23,771 bases of DNA, from positions 1-23,771 of the forward strand of contig JAZOCA010000006.1 of assembly GCA_045596285.1 (NCBI GenBank). The letters are read 5' to 3'. The notes beneath the pieces were generated by a model. That model was not told the origin of the DNA. It saw only the letters and a list, made by a program, of their open reading frames with translations, and made no database searches. Of the stretch, positions 13,618 through 22,123 are shown piece after piece. Source of the DNA: HGM11416 sp045596285. GTDB taxonomy: Bacteria > Bacillota > Clostridia > Christensenellales > Borkfalkiaceae. Within the stretch, counting starts at the first letter, position 1. Each line of letters starts with the position of its first letter. The position numbers and the translations under genes were made by a program.

Positions 13618-15906
13618 ATGCAACTAATTATCGTAGAATCGCCGTCAAAGGCAAAAACAATTGAAAAGTATCTAAAAGGAAAGTATAAGGTCGATGCGAG
13701 CGAAGGACACGTTCGCGATCTTCCAGAAAAAAGATTAGGTGTTAACGTAAGCGATAATTTCGAACCGAATTACGTAGTTACTGCAGATAAAAAGCAAACG
13801 ATAAAAAGGCTTCAAGAAAAAACGGCAAAAGCAGATAAGGTCTTTCTCGCAACTGACCCGGACCGTGAAGGCGAAGCAATTTCATGGCATTTGATGGAAG
13901 TTTTAAAACTTCAGGGAAAAGCCCAAAGAATAGTTTTCAACGAAGTTAGCGAAAAAGCAATTAAAAAGGCGATAAGCGAACCCAGAGAAATAAATAAAAA
14001 CTTGGTTGACTCACAACAAGCAAGAAGAGTCTTAGATAGGTTAGTAGGGTATAAACTAAGTCCATTTTTATGCAAGCGCATTCAAGATGGTCTTTCTGCC
14101 GGTCGCGTTCAGTCGGTTACTCTTCGTTTAATAGTAGATAAAGAAAGAGAAATTCAAGCCTTTAAACCCCAGGAATTTTGGAATTTACTCGCTACCTTTA
14201 AAGGAAGCAATCCACCGCAGTTTAAGGCTCTTTTAACAGAAAGAAAGGGCAGAAAGTATAAGCCTTCTTCAAAAGAAGAAGCTGAAAAGGTTCTTTCATT
14301 GTTAAAAGAGGGAGAATATTTTGTTAAAGACGTAAAGAAATCTATTATTAAATCACATCCCCTTCCTCCTTTTACAACAAGCACGATGCAACAGGACGCC
14401 TCTAATAAGTTTAATATGACTTCTCCTATGATTATGTCTGTTGCGCAGCATCTATACGAAGGTATGGAAACCCCTAAGGGGCATCTTGCTTTAGTCACTT
14501 ATATCAGAACGGACTCGGTAAGGGTTAGCGCGGATGCACAAAATAGCGCACGCGAATTTATAGCTAAAAAATTCGGTAAAGAATATCTACCTGAAAAACC
14601 AAACTTTTATAAATCAAAAAGCAACAGTCAAGACGCGCACGAAGCAATTAGACCAATAGATCTTTCGGTAACTCCGGAAAGTTTAAAAGGAGTACTCGAT
14701 AAAAATCACTATAACCTATATAAATTGATTTATGACCGTTTTGTGGCTTCTCAAATGGCAGATGCCGTTTACGACCAAGTTAAGGTAGACGTAGAAAATA
14801 GTGGTTACGTATTTAAAACGAGTGGTAGAAGCGTTGTATTTAAAGGATTTACCGCCGTATACGAGGATTTTAAAAGAGATGAAGAAGATGGCGAAGAAAG
14901 TAAGAATCTTCCTTCTTTAAGTGTTGGCGATAAATTAAAGAGCGTTAAAATGGAAGACGAACAGAGGTTTACCAAGCCCCCCGTACGTTTTACAGACGCT
15001 TCTTTAGTAAAAATTATGGAAGAAAAGGGCATAGGTAGACCTTCTACCTACGCGTCTATTATTTCTGTTTTAACAAAACGTAAATACACCAGTAAAGACG
15101 GAAGATTTTTAATCCCCACCGAAATTGCTTTCCGCATAACGGATATGCTTGTAAAATATTTTCCAGATATTATGGACGTAGGCTTCACTGCGGGAATGGA
15201 GGATAAACTTGACGATATAGAAAACGGTGGTAAAGACTGGCGCAAATTAATAGGTGACTTTTATCCTAATTTTGCAGATAATTTAACAAAAGCGGCGAAA
15301 GACGGAGATGAAGAAACAGATTTTATTTGCGAAAAATGCGGGGCTCTAATGGTTCGCAAGAACGGCAGATTCGGTAAATATTTGGCATGTTCAAATTATC
15401 CAGAATGCTCGAATATTCGTTCTGAAAACATTGAGGAATCAGATGAAATATGCGAAAAATGCGGTTCAAAAATGATTTATAAAACCGGTAAATTCGGTAA
15501 GTTCTTAGCATGCCCGAATTATCCAAAATGCACCAATATCAAGGCTCTTAACGAAGAAAAAAGTGAAGAAAAATGTGAAAAATGTGGCGGAGAAACGGTT
15601 GTAAAGCAGGGGAAATTCGGAAAATATTTACTATGCAAAAACTGTAAAAACACAAAGAGTCTTGCAGAAAACGCAGGCATATGTCCCGTTTGTGGAAAAC
15701 CAACCAGAAAAATGGCTTCGAAAAGTGGAAAAACTTTTTACGGCTGTTCAAACTATCCCGATTGTTCGTTTATGAGTTGGGATATGCCCACCGGCGAATT
15801 ATGCCCCACATGCGGTAAATTTTTAGTATATTCAAAGGATGGCAAAGCCGTTCGTTGCTCAGAAAAAGATTGCAACTATTCGGTTAAAGTAAAAAATGCA
15901 AAATAG
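13618..15906 (+). CDS. topA: DNA topoisomerase I (type IA)
   Basis: A 762-residue topoisomerase that relaxes negative supercoils. The TOPRIM domain opens the protein (E7 in VESPSK, and DPDREGE with D80, D82, E84 at 80-86); the catalytic Tyr is Y295 with R297 in TYIRTDS; PxxT-like HEAIRP and GIGRPSTYA are at 341-346 and 471-479. The C-terminus carries five four-Cys zinc ribbons starting at C571, C612, C653, C689 and C729, each with the C-x2-C ... C-x2-8-C pattern; the fourth and fifth sit back to back. The ATG at 13618 follows GTGGAGA. It overlaps trmFO by 11 bases. Length and domains are normal for Firmicutes; it is expected to be essential. Confidence 0.97.
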   Translation: MQLIIVESPSKAKTIEKYLKGKYKVDASEGHVRDLPEKRLGVNVSDNFEPNYVVTADKKQTIKRLQEKTAKADKVFLATDPDREGEAISWHLMEVLKLQGKAQRIVFNEVSEKAIKKAISEPREINKNLVDSQQARRVLDRLVGYKLSPFLCKRIQDGLSAGRVQSVTLRLIVDKEREIQAFKPQEFWNLLATFKGSNPPQFKALLTERKGRKYKPSSKEEAEKVLSLLKEGEYFVKDVKKSIIKSHPLPPFTTSTMQQDASNKFNMTSPMIMSVAQHLYEGMETPKGHLALVTYIRTDSVRVSADAQNSAREFIAKKFGKEYLPEKPNFYKSKSNSQDAHEAIRPIDLSVTPESLKGVLDKNHYNLYKLIYDRFVASQMADAVYDQVKVDVENSGYVFKTSGRSVVFKGFTAVYEDFKRDEEDGEESKNLPSLSVGDKLKSVKMEDEQRFTKPPVRFTDASLVKIMEEKGIGRPSTYASIISVLTKRKYTSKDGRFLIPTEIAFRITDMLVKYFPDIMDVGFTAGMEDKLDDIENGGKDWRKLIGDFYPNFADNLTKAAKDGDEETDFICEKCGALMVRKNGRFGKYLACSNYPECSNIRSENIEESDEICEKCGSKMIYKTGKFGKFLACPNYPKCTNIKALNEEKSEEKCEKCGGETVVKQGKFGKYLLCKNCKNTKSLAENAGICPVCGKPTRKMASKSGKTFYGCSNYPDCSFMSWDMPTGELCPTCGKFLVYSKDGKAVRCSEKDCNYSVKVKNAK

Positions 15907-17221
15907 TATAACTGTAAACGTAATAGGGGCGGGACTTGCAGGGTGTGAAGCAGCATACTTTTTAGCCACTCACGGTGTAAAAGTTAATTTGTTCGATATA
16001 AAACCTCATTCCTATACACCCGCTCATAAAAGTGAAAAATACGCCGAACTCGTTTGTTCTAATTCCTTAAAATCAAACGACGTATACGGCAATGCATGTG
16101 GTTTATTGAAGGAAGAAATGAGAATTTTGGGCAGTTTGATTATAGATTGTGCCGACAAAACTCGCGTGCCTGCAGGGAATGCTTTGGCAGTAGACCGTGA
16201 AGCCTTTTCTTCTTTGATAACGGATAGAATAAAAGCAAATGAAAACATTACTTTTATTTCTAAAGAAATAACAGAAATAGATTATTCTGTTCCAACCATA
16301 ATCGCAACTGGGCCTTTAACTACAAATGCTTTGTGTGAGCATATAAAGAAAATAACAGGCGCATTTTATTTTTTTGATGCAGCCGCGCCCATAGTATTAG
16401 GTGAAAGCATAGATATGAATAAAGCGTTTATATCAGATCGTTATGGCGAAGAAGGTAAGGGCGACTACGTAAATTGCCCTATGGATAAGCAAACCTACGA
16501 ACTTTTCTATAATGAGCTTATAAACGCAAAACGTGCCCCTTTACACGACTTTGAAAACGCTAAGGTGTTCGAAGGATGTATGCCAGTAGAAGTAATGGCA
16601 TCACGCGGGGTAGATACTTTACGTTTCGGGCCACTAAAACCAGCTGGACTTACTGATCCGAAAACAGGCAGGTGGCCTTACGCTTGTTTGCAACTTCGCA
16701 AAGAAAACGTAGAAGGTAGTTTGTATAATTTAGTAGGTTTTCAAACAAATTTGTTATTCGGTGAACAAAAGCGTATTTTTTCATTATTTCCAGCCCTAAA
16801 AAACGCCGAATTCGTGAGATACGGAGTTATGCATAAAAACACTTTTATAAACGGTCCGCAAACCCTTAATAAATATTACGGTTTAAAAGGGTATAACAGA
16901 ATATATTTTGCAGGGCAAATAACTGGTGTTGAGGGCTATGTAGAAAGTGCGTCGTCGGGATTATGTTCAGCGATTAATTTATATCGCGAACTAAAAAATA
17001 TAAGCCCTATAGAATGGGATAATAGAACGGTATCGGGAGCATTATCTTGTTACGTTAGCACTCCAAATAGCGATTTTCAACCTATGAACGCTAATTTCGG
17101 TATACTTGCGCCTGTTGCAATGCTAGATAAGCGTAAAAAAGAATTAAAGAAGAAGATGATGGCAGAGCGTGCGCTCTTGGTAATTCAAAATATAGCAGAG
17201 AGGATAAAAAAAGATGAATAG
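15896..17221 (+). CDS. trmFO: FADH2:tRNA m5U54 methyltransferase TrmFO
   Basis: A 441-residue folate- and FAD-dependent enzyme that makes 5-methyluridine at position 54 of the tRNA T-loop. The FAD-binding motif GAGLAGCEAAYFLA is at 11-24. The two functional Cys positions known from the B. subtilis enzyme are present as C54 (LVCSNSLKS) and C228 (EGCMPVE). LRFGPLKPAGL (242-252) and the C-terminal GVEGYVESASSG FAD site complete the family pattern. The ATG lies within the last codons of topA, 11 bases overlapping, and has only a weak ribosome site, so it depends on topA translation. It overlaps hslV by eight bases. Confidence 0.96.
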   Translation: MQNSITVNVIGAGLAGCEAAYFLATHGVKVNLFDIKPHSYTPAHKSEKYAELVCSNSLKSNDVYGNACGLLKEEMRILGSLIIDCADKTRVPAGNALAVDREAFSSLITDRIKANENITFISKEITEIDYSVPTIIATGPLTTNALCEHIKKITGAFYFFDAAAPIVLGESIDMNKAFISDRYGEEGKGDYVNCPMDKQTYELFYNELINAKRAPLHDFENAKVFEGCMPVEVMASRGVDTLRFGPLKPAGLTDPKTGRWPYACLQLRKENVEGSLYNLVGFQTNLLFGEQKRIFSLFPALKNAEFVRYGVMHKNTFINGPQTLNKYYGLKGYNRIYFAGQITGVEGYVESASSGLCSAINLYRELKNISPIEWDNRTVSGALSCYVSTPNSDFQPMNANFGILAPVAMLDKRKKELKKKMMAERALLVIQNIAERIKKDE

Positions 17222-17753
17222 TCAATTTCGTGGAACAACCATTTGTGGTGTTAAACGTAACGGAAAAACAGCGATTGCCGGGGACGGACAAGTTACGTTA
17301 AGTGAAAGCATAGTATTTAAAAGTAATGCGGTAAAAGTACGCCGTATATATAACGAAAAAGTAATTTTAGGGTTTGCAGGCGGTGTTGCGGATGCATTTA
17401 CTTTAACCGAAAGGTTTGAAGCAATGTTAAACAAATATTCGGGTAATTTAATGCGTAGCGCAGTAGAACTTGCAGAACTGTGGAGAAATGATAAATTACC
17501 TAGAAAGTTGGAAGCAATGATGATAGTAGCCGATAAAGATAATATGTTTATTCTTTCGGGTTCGGGGGACGTAATCGAACCTGATGGTGGCGTTTGTGCA
17601 ATAGGTAGTGGTGGAAATTATGCGTTGGCTGCTGCTCGCGCTTTATATCAAGAAACTGATTTCGATGCCCCTACAATCGCAAGTAAGGCTTTAAAAATCG
17701 CTTCCGATATTTGTATTTTTACAAACGACAATATTACGGTTGAGGAGGTTTGA
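17214..17753 (+). CDS. hslV: ATP-dependent protease subunit HslV (ClpQ)
   Basis: The peptidase subunit of the HslUV proteasome-like protease, a double ring that degrades proteins unfolded by HslU. The 179-residue protein has RGTTICGV at 6-13; removing residues 1-7 would expose T8 as the catalytic N-terminal Thr. AGDGQVTL (22-29), GFAGGVADAFTL (53-64), LEAMMIVAD (98-106) and AIGSGGNYALAAARAL (about 128-143) are family hallmarks. Unlike B. subtilis CodW, which uses Ser, Thr is kept here. The ATG at 17214 overlaps trmFO by eight bases and has GAGAGGA upstream. hslU follows directly. Confidence 0.96.
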   Translation: MNSQFRGTTICGVKRNGKTAIAGDGQVTLSESIVFKSNAVKVRRIYNEKVILGFAGGVADAFTLTERFEAMLNKYSGNLMRSAVELAELWRNDKLPRKLEAMMIVADKDNMFILSGSGDVIEPDGGVCAIGSGGNYALAAARALYQETDFDAPTIASKALKIASDICIFTNDNITVEEV

Positions 17754-17755
17754 TT

Positions 17756-19066
17756 ATGAATTTTACGCCAAGGCAAATCGTTGCTGAGTTAGATAAATAT
17801 ATAGTAGGACAAGACAAAGCGAAACGTGCAGTAGCAGTTGCCCTTCGAAATCGTTACCGTCGCAGTAAACTTTCGTTAGAATTAATGAGTGAAGTTACTC
17901 CTAAAAATATTATTATGAAAGGACCCACTGGCGTAGGTAAGACGGAAATAGCAAGAAGACTTGCTCGACTTGTAAAAGCACCTTTTATAAAAGTAGAAGC
18001 AACAAAATATACTGAAGTGGGCTACGTTGGAAGAGACGTTGAATCTATGATTAGGGATTTAGTTGAATGTTCAATTAGGCTCGTTCGCGAAGAGTATATG
18101 CAATCTGTTAACGAGCGCGCAGAACAAGTGGCTTATAAACGCCTTTCTAATATCGTATGTTCATTCCTTAATAAAAATCGTGCAGAAGGAGTTGAAGAAG
18201 TTAACCCAAATCAAACCATAGAGGGATTGAAGGCAGGTATATACGATGAAATGCAGATCGAAATAGATGTTAAGGACCTGCCAAAGCCTATGGAGTTAGT
18301 TCCAGGTGGTGCTGAAATAAACATCGGTACTATTTTTGGCGATATGATGCCTAAACGCACTAAAAAGAAAAAAACAAGCGTTAAAGAAGCTCGAAAGATA
18401 TTTATTGAAGAAGAAAGCGAAAAACTTATTGATGACGACTTAGTTATTACTGAAGGCGTTCGCAGAGCAGAACAAGAAGGCATAATCTTTATTGATGAAA
18501 TAGACAAAATTGCCGGCAATTCTAATCGCAACGGTGGACCTGACGTATCTAGAGAAGGCGTTCAAAGAGATATATTACCTATAGTAGAAGGATGTACTGT
18601 TCAAACAAAATACGGACCTGTAAAAACAGACTATATTTTATTCATAGCGGCAGGTGCTTTTCACGTTTCAGCTGTTCAAGATTTAATTCCTGAACTTCAA
18701 GGCAGATTTCCTGTGTTAGTAGAATTATCAAGTCTAACGAAGGATGACTTTGTAAAAATTTTAACGACGCCTAAAAACGCTATTACCTTGCAGTATACTA
18801 CATTGTTGCAAGTTGATAACATAAAGCTTACGTTCACTCAAGATGCAATAGAAGAGATTGCAAGATTATCTGAGGCAATTAATGAAAGAACCGAAGATAT
18901 CGGGGCAAGAAGACTTCATACCGTAATGGAAAATCTTTTAGAAGATATATCTTTTAACGCTGGCGGAGATCACCCAATGATCGAAGTGGTAATTGACAAA
19001 AAATACGTAGACGAACATCTTGAAGAAGTAGTTCGTAGTCAAAACCTTAAAAAATACATTTTATAA
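17756..19066 (+). CDS. hslU: ATP-dependent protease ATPase subunit HslU (ClpY)
   Basis: The AAA+ unfoldase partner of HslV. It has the N-terminal TPRQIVAELDKYIVGQ (3-18 counted from the ATG), Walker A GPTGVGKTE near 58-66, pore loop GYVGRDVES near 88-96, the helical I-domain in the middle, Walker B IIFIDEID near 247-254, and a C-terminus ending KKYIL, the tail that inserts into HslV. The frame is open from TTG at 17750, but ATG at 17756 is chosen: GAGGAGG (17742-17748) lies seven bases before it, and the resulting N-terminus matches the family. The ribosome site lies inside the end of hslV, so the two subunits are made together. hisS follows 19 bases on, where B. subtilis has codY. Confidence 0.96.
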   Translation: MNFTPRQIVAELDKYIVGQDKAKRAVAVALRNRYRRSKLSLELMSEVTPKNIIMKGPTGVGKTEIARRLARLVKAPFIKVEATKYTEVGYVGRDVESMIRDLVECSIRLVREEYMQSVNERAEQVAYKRLSNIVCSFLNKNRAEGVEEVNPNQTIEGLKAGIYDEMQIEIDVKDLPKPMELVPGGAEINIGTIFGDMMPKRTKKKKTSVKEARKIFIEEESEKLIDDDLVITEGVRRAEQEGIIFIDEIDKIAGNSNRNGGPDVSREGVQRDILPIVEGCTVQTKYGPVKTDYILFIAAGAFHVSAVQDLIPELQGRFPVLVELSSLTKDDFVKILTTPKNAITLQYTTLLQVDNIKLTFTQDAIEEIARLSEAINERTEDIGARRLHTVMENLLEDISFNAGGDHPMIEVVIDKKYVDEHLEEVVRSQNLKKYIL

Positions 19067-19085
19067 GCGCTTAACAGGAGAAAAA

Positions 19086-20345
19086 ATGATTAATATACCA
19101 AAGGGAACAAAAGACGTTTTACCTGAACAGTCATATAAATGGCACTATGTAGAGAGCTTAATAAGAGAAGTTACATCCTTATTTTGTTTAAAAGAAATAA
19201 GAACTCCTACCTTTGAACATACAGAACTTTTTTTGCGTGGAGTAGGTGATACAACTGATATTGTCAATAAGGAAATGTATACCTTTAACGATAAAAAAGG
19301 TAGAAGTATCACTTTAAAACCCGAGGGTACAGCAGGTGTAGTTCGTTCTGTTATAGAAAATGGATTAACGAATGGAGCAATGCCTTTAAAGATGTACTAT
19401 ATAACTCCAGTATTCCGTTATGAACGCCCTCAAGCGGGCAGACTTCGTGAACACCACCAGTTCGGCGTAGAGATTTATGGCTCTAAAAGCGCAGATATGG
19501 ATGCGGAAGTTATTTTGATCGCGTATACCTTGTTAAAAAAGGCGGGACTCAACGTTGCTTTAAACATAAATTCTATAGGCTGTCCTGAATGTAGAAAGAA
19601 CTATAACGAAGCTCTTAAATCCTATCTGAAGAATTCTTACGACCAAATGTGCCCCGTGTGTAAAGAACGCTATGAAAAGAATCCTTTAAGAATATTAGAC
19701 TGCAAGGAAGAAAGTTGCAAAAAATTATGTTCTGATGCTCCTAAAATTATAGATTATCTCTGCTCTGAATGTAGTGATCATTTCGATAGTTTAAAAAAAT
19801 ACTTGGTAAATGCGGGGCTAGAATACACCGTAAACCCCTATATTGTTCGCGGGTTGGATTATTATACTAGAACTGTTTTCGAGTTTGTAACGACAGATTT
19901 GGGCTCACAAGGGACTGTTTGTGGTGGCGGTAGATACGATAATCTTGTTAAACAACTTGGTGGGGCAGATGTTCCCTGCGTAGGTTTTGGTATGGGTATG
20001 GAAAGAATACTTATGCTAATGGAAGCAAAAGGTGTTGAAATAAAGAACAATACCGCACCAGATTTATATATAGCATCAATTGGCGAAGCTGCTCACGAAA
20101 AGGCTTTTGAATTGTGCTATAAACTTCGACTTTGTGGTATCAAATGCGAAATGGATCATATGCAAAGGGGAATTAAACCTCAATTTAAATATGCCGATAA
20201 AATATGCGCAAAGAACGTAATTACAATAGGTGAAAGCGAAATAGAGTCTGGTAAAGCATACGTAAAGAATATGGAAAAGGGTAGTCAAATAGAGTGTGCT
20301 TTAAACCATGAAACCATTTCAAAAATCATAATTGATGAAAATTGA
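19086..20345 (+). CDS. hisS: Histidyl-tRNA synthetase
   Basis: A 419-residue class II synthetase that charges tRNA-His. Motif 2 is FRYERPQAGRLREHHQFG (110-127), the histidine-A motif is RGLDYY at 255-260, followed by GGGRYD (280-285), and motif 3 is GMGMER at 302-307; the anticodon-binding domain occupies roughly 325-419. The Cys-rich insert typical of Firmicutes (CPEC 166-169, CPVC 189-192, CSEC 226-229, with NPLRILDC) is present. ATG has AACAGGAGAA upstream. Its end overlaps the next gene by 11 bases. I see no T-box upstream; the 19-base gap to hslU leaves no room for one. Confidence 0.96.
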   Translation: MINIPKGTKDVLPEQSYKWHYVESLIREVTSLFCLKEIRTPTFEHTELFLRGVGDTTDIVNKEMYTFNDKKGRSITLKPEGTAGVVRSVIENGLTNGAMPLKMYYITPVFRYERPQAGRLREHHQFGVEIYGSKSADMDAEVILIAYTLLKKAGLNVALNINSIGCPECRKNYNEALKSYLKNSYDQMCPVCKERYEKNPLRILDCKEESCKKLCSDAPKIIDYLCSECSDHFDSLKKYLVNAGLEYTVNPYIVRGLDYYTRTVFEFVTTDLGSQGTVCGGGRYDNLVKQLGGADVPCVGFGMGMERILMLMEAKGVEIKNNTAPDLYIASIGEAAHEKAFELCYKLRLCGIKCEMDHMQRGIKPQFKYADKICAKNVITIGESEIESGKAYVKNMEKGSQIECALNHETISKIIIDEN

Positions 20346-21012
20346 TTACAAATTAGTTAGATCTTCAAATCGCAAAACCTTATCTATAAGGATAGAGCAA
20401 TATACTGCAAAGGTTATAGTATCAGCGCCCATAAATATGTCCTTAGCGCGCATTAGCGAATTTGTACAAAGTAAGTCGCCTTGGATAATAACCCACATCA
20501 ACAAAGTTAATAAAAACAATCAGTTGTTGCCAAAAATATTATCGGGTGAAAAAATATATATTGCAGGCAAGAATTATATCTTAAACATATGTGGGTGTAA
20601 AAAACCTTCAGTAACGGGCCAGTTTATTAACTTGCGCGAAAATAATGAAAAGGGTGATTTGGAATTAATCGCAAAAAAATTATTCATATTTTACGCACAA
20701 GAAAAAACCGCATTACTTGCAAAGCAATTTGGGTTTAATTACAATAGCGTTGCTGTGGGTAAAGCCAGTACGAAATGGGGTAGTTGTTCGCCTAAGCAAG
20801 AGATTATTTATAGTGTAGCACTTTCTTTTGTTCCGGATGATATTATTGATTATGTTATTTTGCATGAGTTGTGCCATACTAAACAAATGAATCACGGAAA
20901 GAACTTTTATTCCTTATTAAAAAGTTGTTTACCCGACTATAAAGAAAAAGAAAAACGCTTAAAAAAATATTCTTCGTTTTTGCATTTTTTAAAAGATAAA
21001 AACATTGAATAA
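20335..21012 (+). CDS. YgjP-like zinc metallopeptidase (M48-like, DUF45)
   Basis: A 225-residue protein of the YgjP/DUF45 family of putative zinc metallopeptidases. The conserved block TKWGSCS is at 146-152, the zinc motif HELCH at 177-181, and the third ligand is probably H187 in MNHGKNFY. The N-terminal half is a beta-rich domain of unknown role. A TTG one codon earlier (20332) is in frame, but the ATG at 20335 is preferred. It overlaps hisS by 11 bases and has no clear ribosome site, so translation is likely coupled to hisS. Substrates of this family are not established; it has no signal peptide. It is the last gene of the long co-directional block. Confidence 0.88.
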   Translation: MKIDYKLVRSSNRKTLSIRIEQYTAKVIVSAPINMSLARISEFVQSKSPWIITHINKVNKNNQLLPKILSGEKIYIAGKNYILNICGCKKPSVTGQFINLRENNEKGDLELIAKKLFIFYAQEKTALLAKQFGFNYNSVAVGKASTKWGSCSPKQEIIYSVALSFVPDDIIDYVILHELCHTKQMNHGKNFYSLLKSCLPDYKEKEKRLKKYSSFLHFLKDKNIE

Positions 21013-21086
21013 TTAAAAAAGTTTTTAACATATAACATAATGTAATTTTTTCTAAAATCGTTGATAAACAAATAGATTTTTAATAT

Positions 21087-21114
21087 TTTTACGTTTGACG
21101 AAATAACATATAAA
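21087..21114 (+). promoter_or_regulatory. Weak candidate promoter before dtd
   Basis: TTTTAC (21087-21092), a 16-base spacer and TATAAA (21109-21114) lie 16 bases before the dtd ATG at 21130. A closer TTGACG (21095-21100) is too near the -10 to pair with it. The 117-base gap before dtd is AT-rich, has no terminator hairpin and no other signal. Confidence 0.25.
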
Positions 21115-21129
21115 GTAGGTTTGATTTTT

Positions 21130-21576
21130 ATGAAGGCAGTTGTTCAAAGAGTTAATGAAGCAACCTTGTTTTGTGATAATAAATTAATATCGCAAATTTC
21201 TAAAGGCGTGGTCGTCTACTTCGGAGTGGGGAAAGGCGATAATGAAAAACAAGCGGAATATCTTGCAAAAAAAGTAGCCGCCTTAAGAATATTTTCAGAT
21301 GAAAATGGGAAGATGAATTTGTCTTGTAAAGATTTAAATTTCGAAGTTTTAGCCATTTCTCAGTTCACTTTATATGCAGATGTATCGCATGGTAATCGAC
21401 CAGGTTTTTCTGATGCCGAAGAGCCTAATAGGGCAAATGAACTTTACGAATACTTTTGTAATTGTTTGCAAAATAACGGCGTAGTTGTAAAGCGTGGCGT
21501 TTTTGGTGGAGATATGACAATATCGCAAATAAACCAAGGTCCTGTTACCATAATATATGATTTGAAGGTGGAATAG
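21130..21576 (+). CDS. dtd: D-aminoacyl-tRNA deacylase
   Basis: A 148-residue DTD enzyme that frees D-amino acids (and glycine mischarged on tRNA-Ala) from tRNA. It starts with the family's MKAVVQRV and carries both signature motifs of the dimer interface: SQFTL at 77-81 and the Gly-cisPro motif NQGPVT at 135-140. The frame is open from a TTG at 21121, but ATG at 21130 gives the standard N-terminus and a usable distance to an AGG upstream. The next gene begins two bases after its stop. Proximity to hisS puts two tRNA-charging functions side by side. Confidence 0.95.
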   Translation: MKAVVQRVNEATLFCDNKLISQISKGVVVYFGVGKGDNEKQAEYLAKKVAALRIFSDENGKMNLSCKDLNFEVLAISQFTLYADVSHGNRPGFSDAEEPNRANELYEYFCNCLQNNGVVVKRGVFGGDMTISQINQGPVTIIYDLKVE

Positions 21577-21578
21577 TT

Positions 21579-21938
21579 ATGGATGATAAATGCACCGTTG
21601 AGCAATTAAAAAATACCGTTAAAATTTTTTGCCAAAAAAGAGACTGGGATCAATTTCATAATCCCAAAGAACTTGCAATAGGTATTTCAACCGAAGCGAA
21701 TGAGCTGTTGCAGAAATTTAGATTTAAGTCAGAAGAAGATATGCAAATTATGCTTAATTCTTCTAAAAGGGAAGAAATAGAAGATGAACTTGCAGACGTA
21801 TTTTATTTTGTTCTTAGGTTTGCACAAATGAACGACGTGGATTTATCTAACGCTCTTGCCTTAAAAATGCAAAAGAGTGATAAAAAATATCCTATAGAAA
21901 TAGTTAAAGGAAAAAATAAAAAATACGATGAATATTGA
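21579..21938 (+). CDS. MazG-like nucleotide pyrophosphohydrolase
   Basis: A 119-residue all-alpha NTP pyrophosphohydrolase of the MazG-like (RS21-C6/DCTPP1) group. The metal-binding pattern is complete: EANE with E39 and E42, then E70 and D73 in DELADV 27 residues on. RDWDQFHNPKELA at 21-33 and KYP near 103-105 are group hallmarks. Relatives remove non-canonical or excess dNTPs such as dCTP or oxidised forms; the preferred nucleotide cannot be read here. AAGGTGG precedes the ATG inside the end of dtd, so the two genes form an operon that ends at a strong terminator. Confidence 0.88.
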   Translation: MDDKCTVEQLKNTVKIFCQKRDWDQFHNPKELAIGISTEANELLQKFRFKSEEDMQIMLNSSKREEIEDELADVFYFVLRFAQMNDVDLSNALALKMQKSDKKYPIEIVKGKNKKYDEY

Positions 21939-21951
21939 TTTATAAATATTT

Positions 21952-21985
21952 AACGGCGAAGCGGTATTTTGCGCTTCGCCGTTTT
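21952..21985 (+). terminator. Terminator after the dtd-MazG pair
   Basis: A perfect 12-bp GC-rich stem AACGGCGAAGCG/CGCTTCGCCGTT (21952-21963 and 21972-21983) with an eight-base loop is followed by TTTTC, 13 bases after the stop of the MazG-like gene. It is the first clear rightward terminator after the long block from 8454. Confidence 0.92.
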
Positions 21986-22123
21986 CATTTAAGGTGGAAA
22001 AATATGAAAAAAAATCAAATCACGTTTTAATTTTTCGTTGGGTATATACTTGTATTTTGTTGCGAACAATATTATTTCATGACGTTTAATTTTAAAAGTA
22101 AGGAAAGTAGTAATTTTCTTTGG

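Noticed and set aside
19067..19085. T-box or other leader RNA before hisS
   Set aside because: The gap to hslU is 19 bases, which leaves no room for one.
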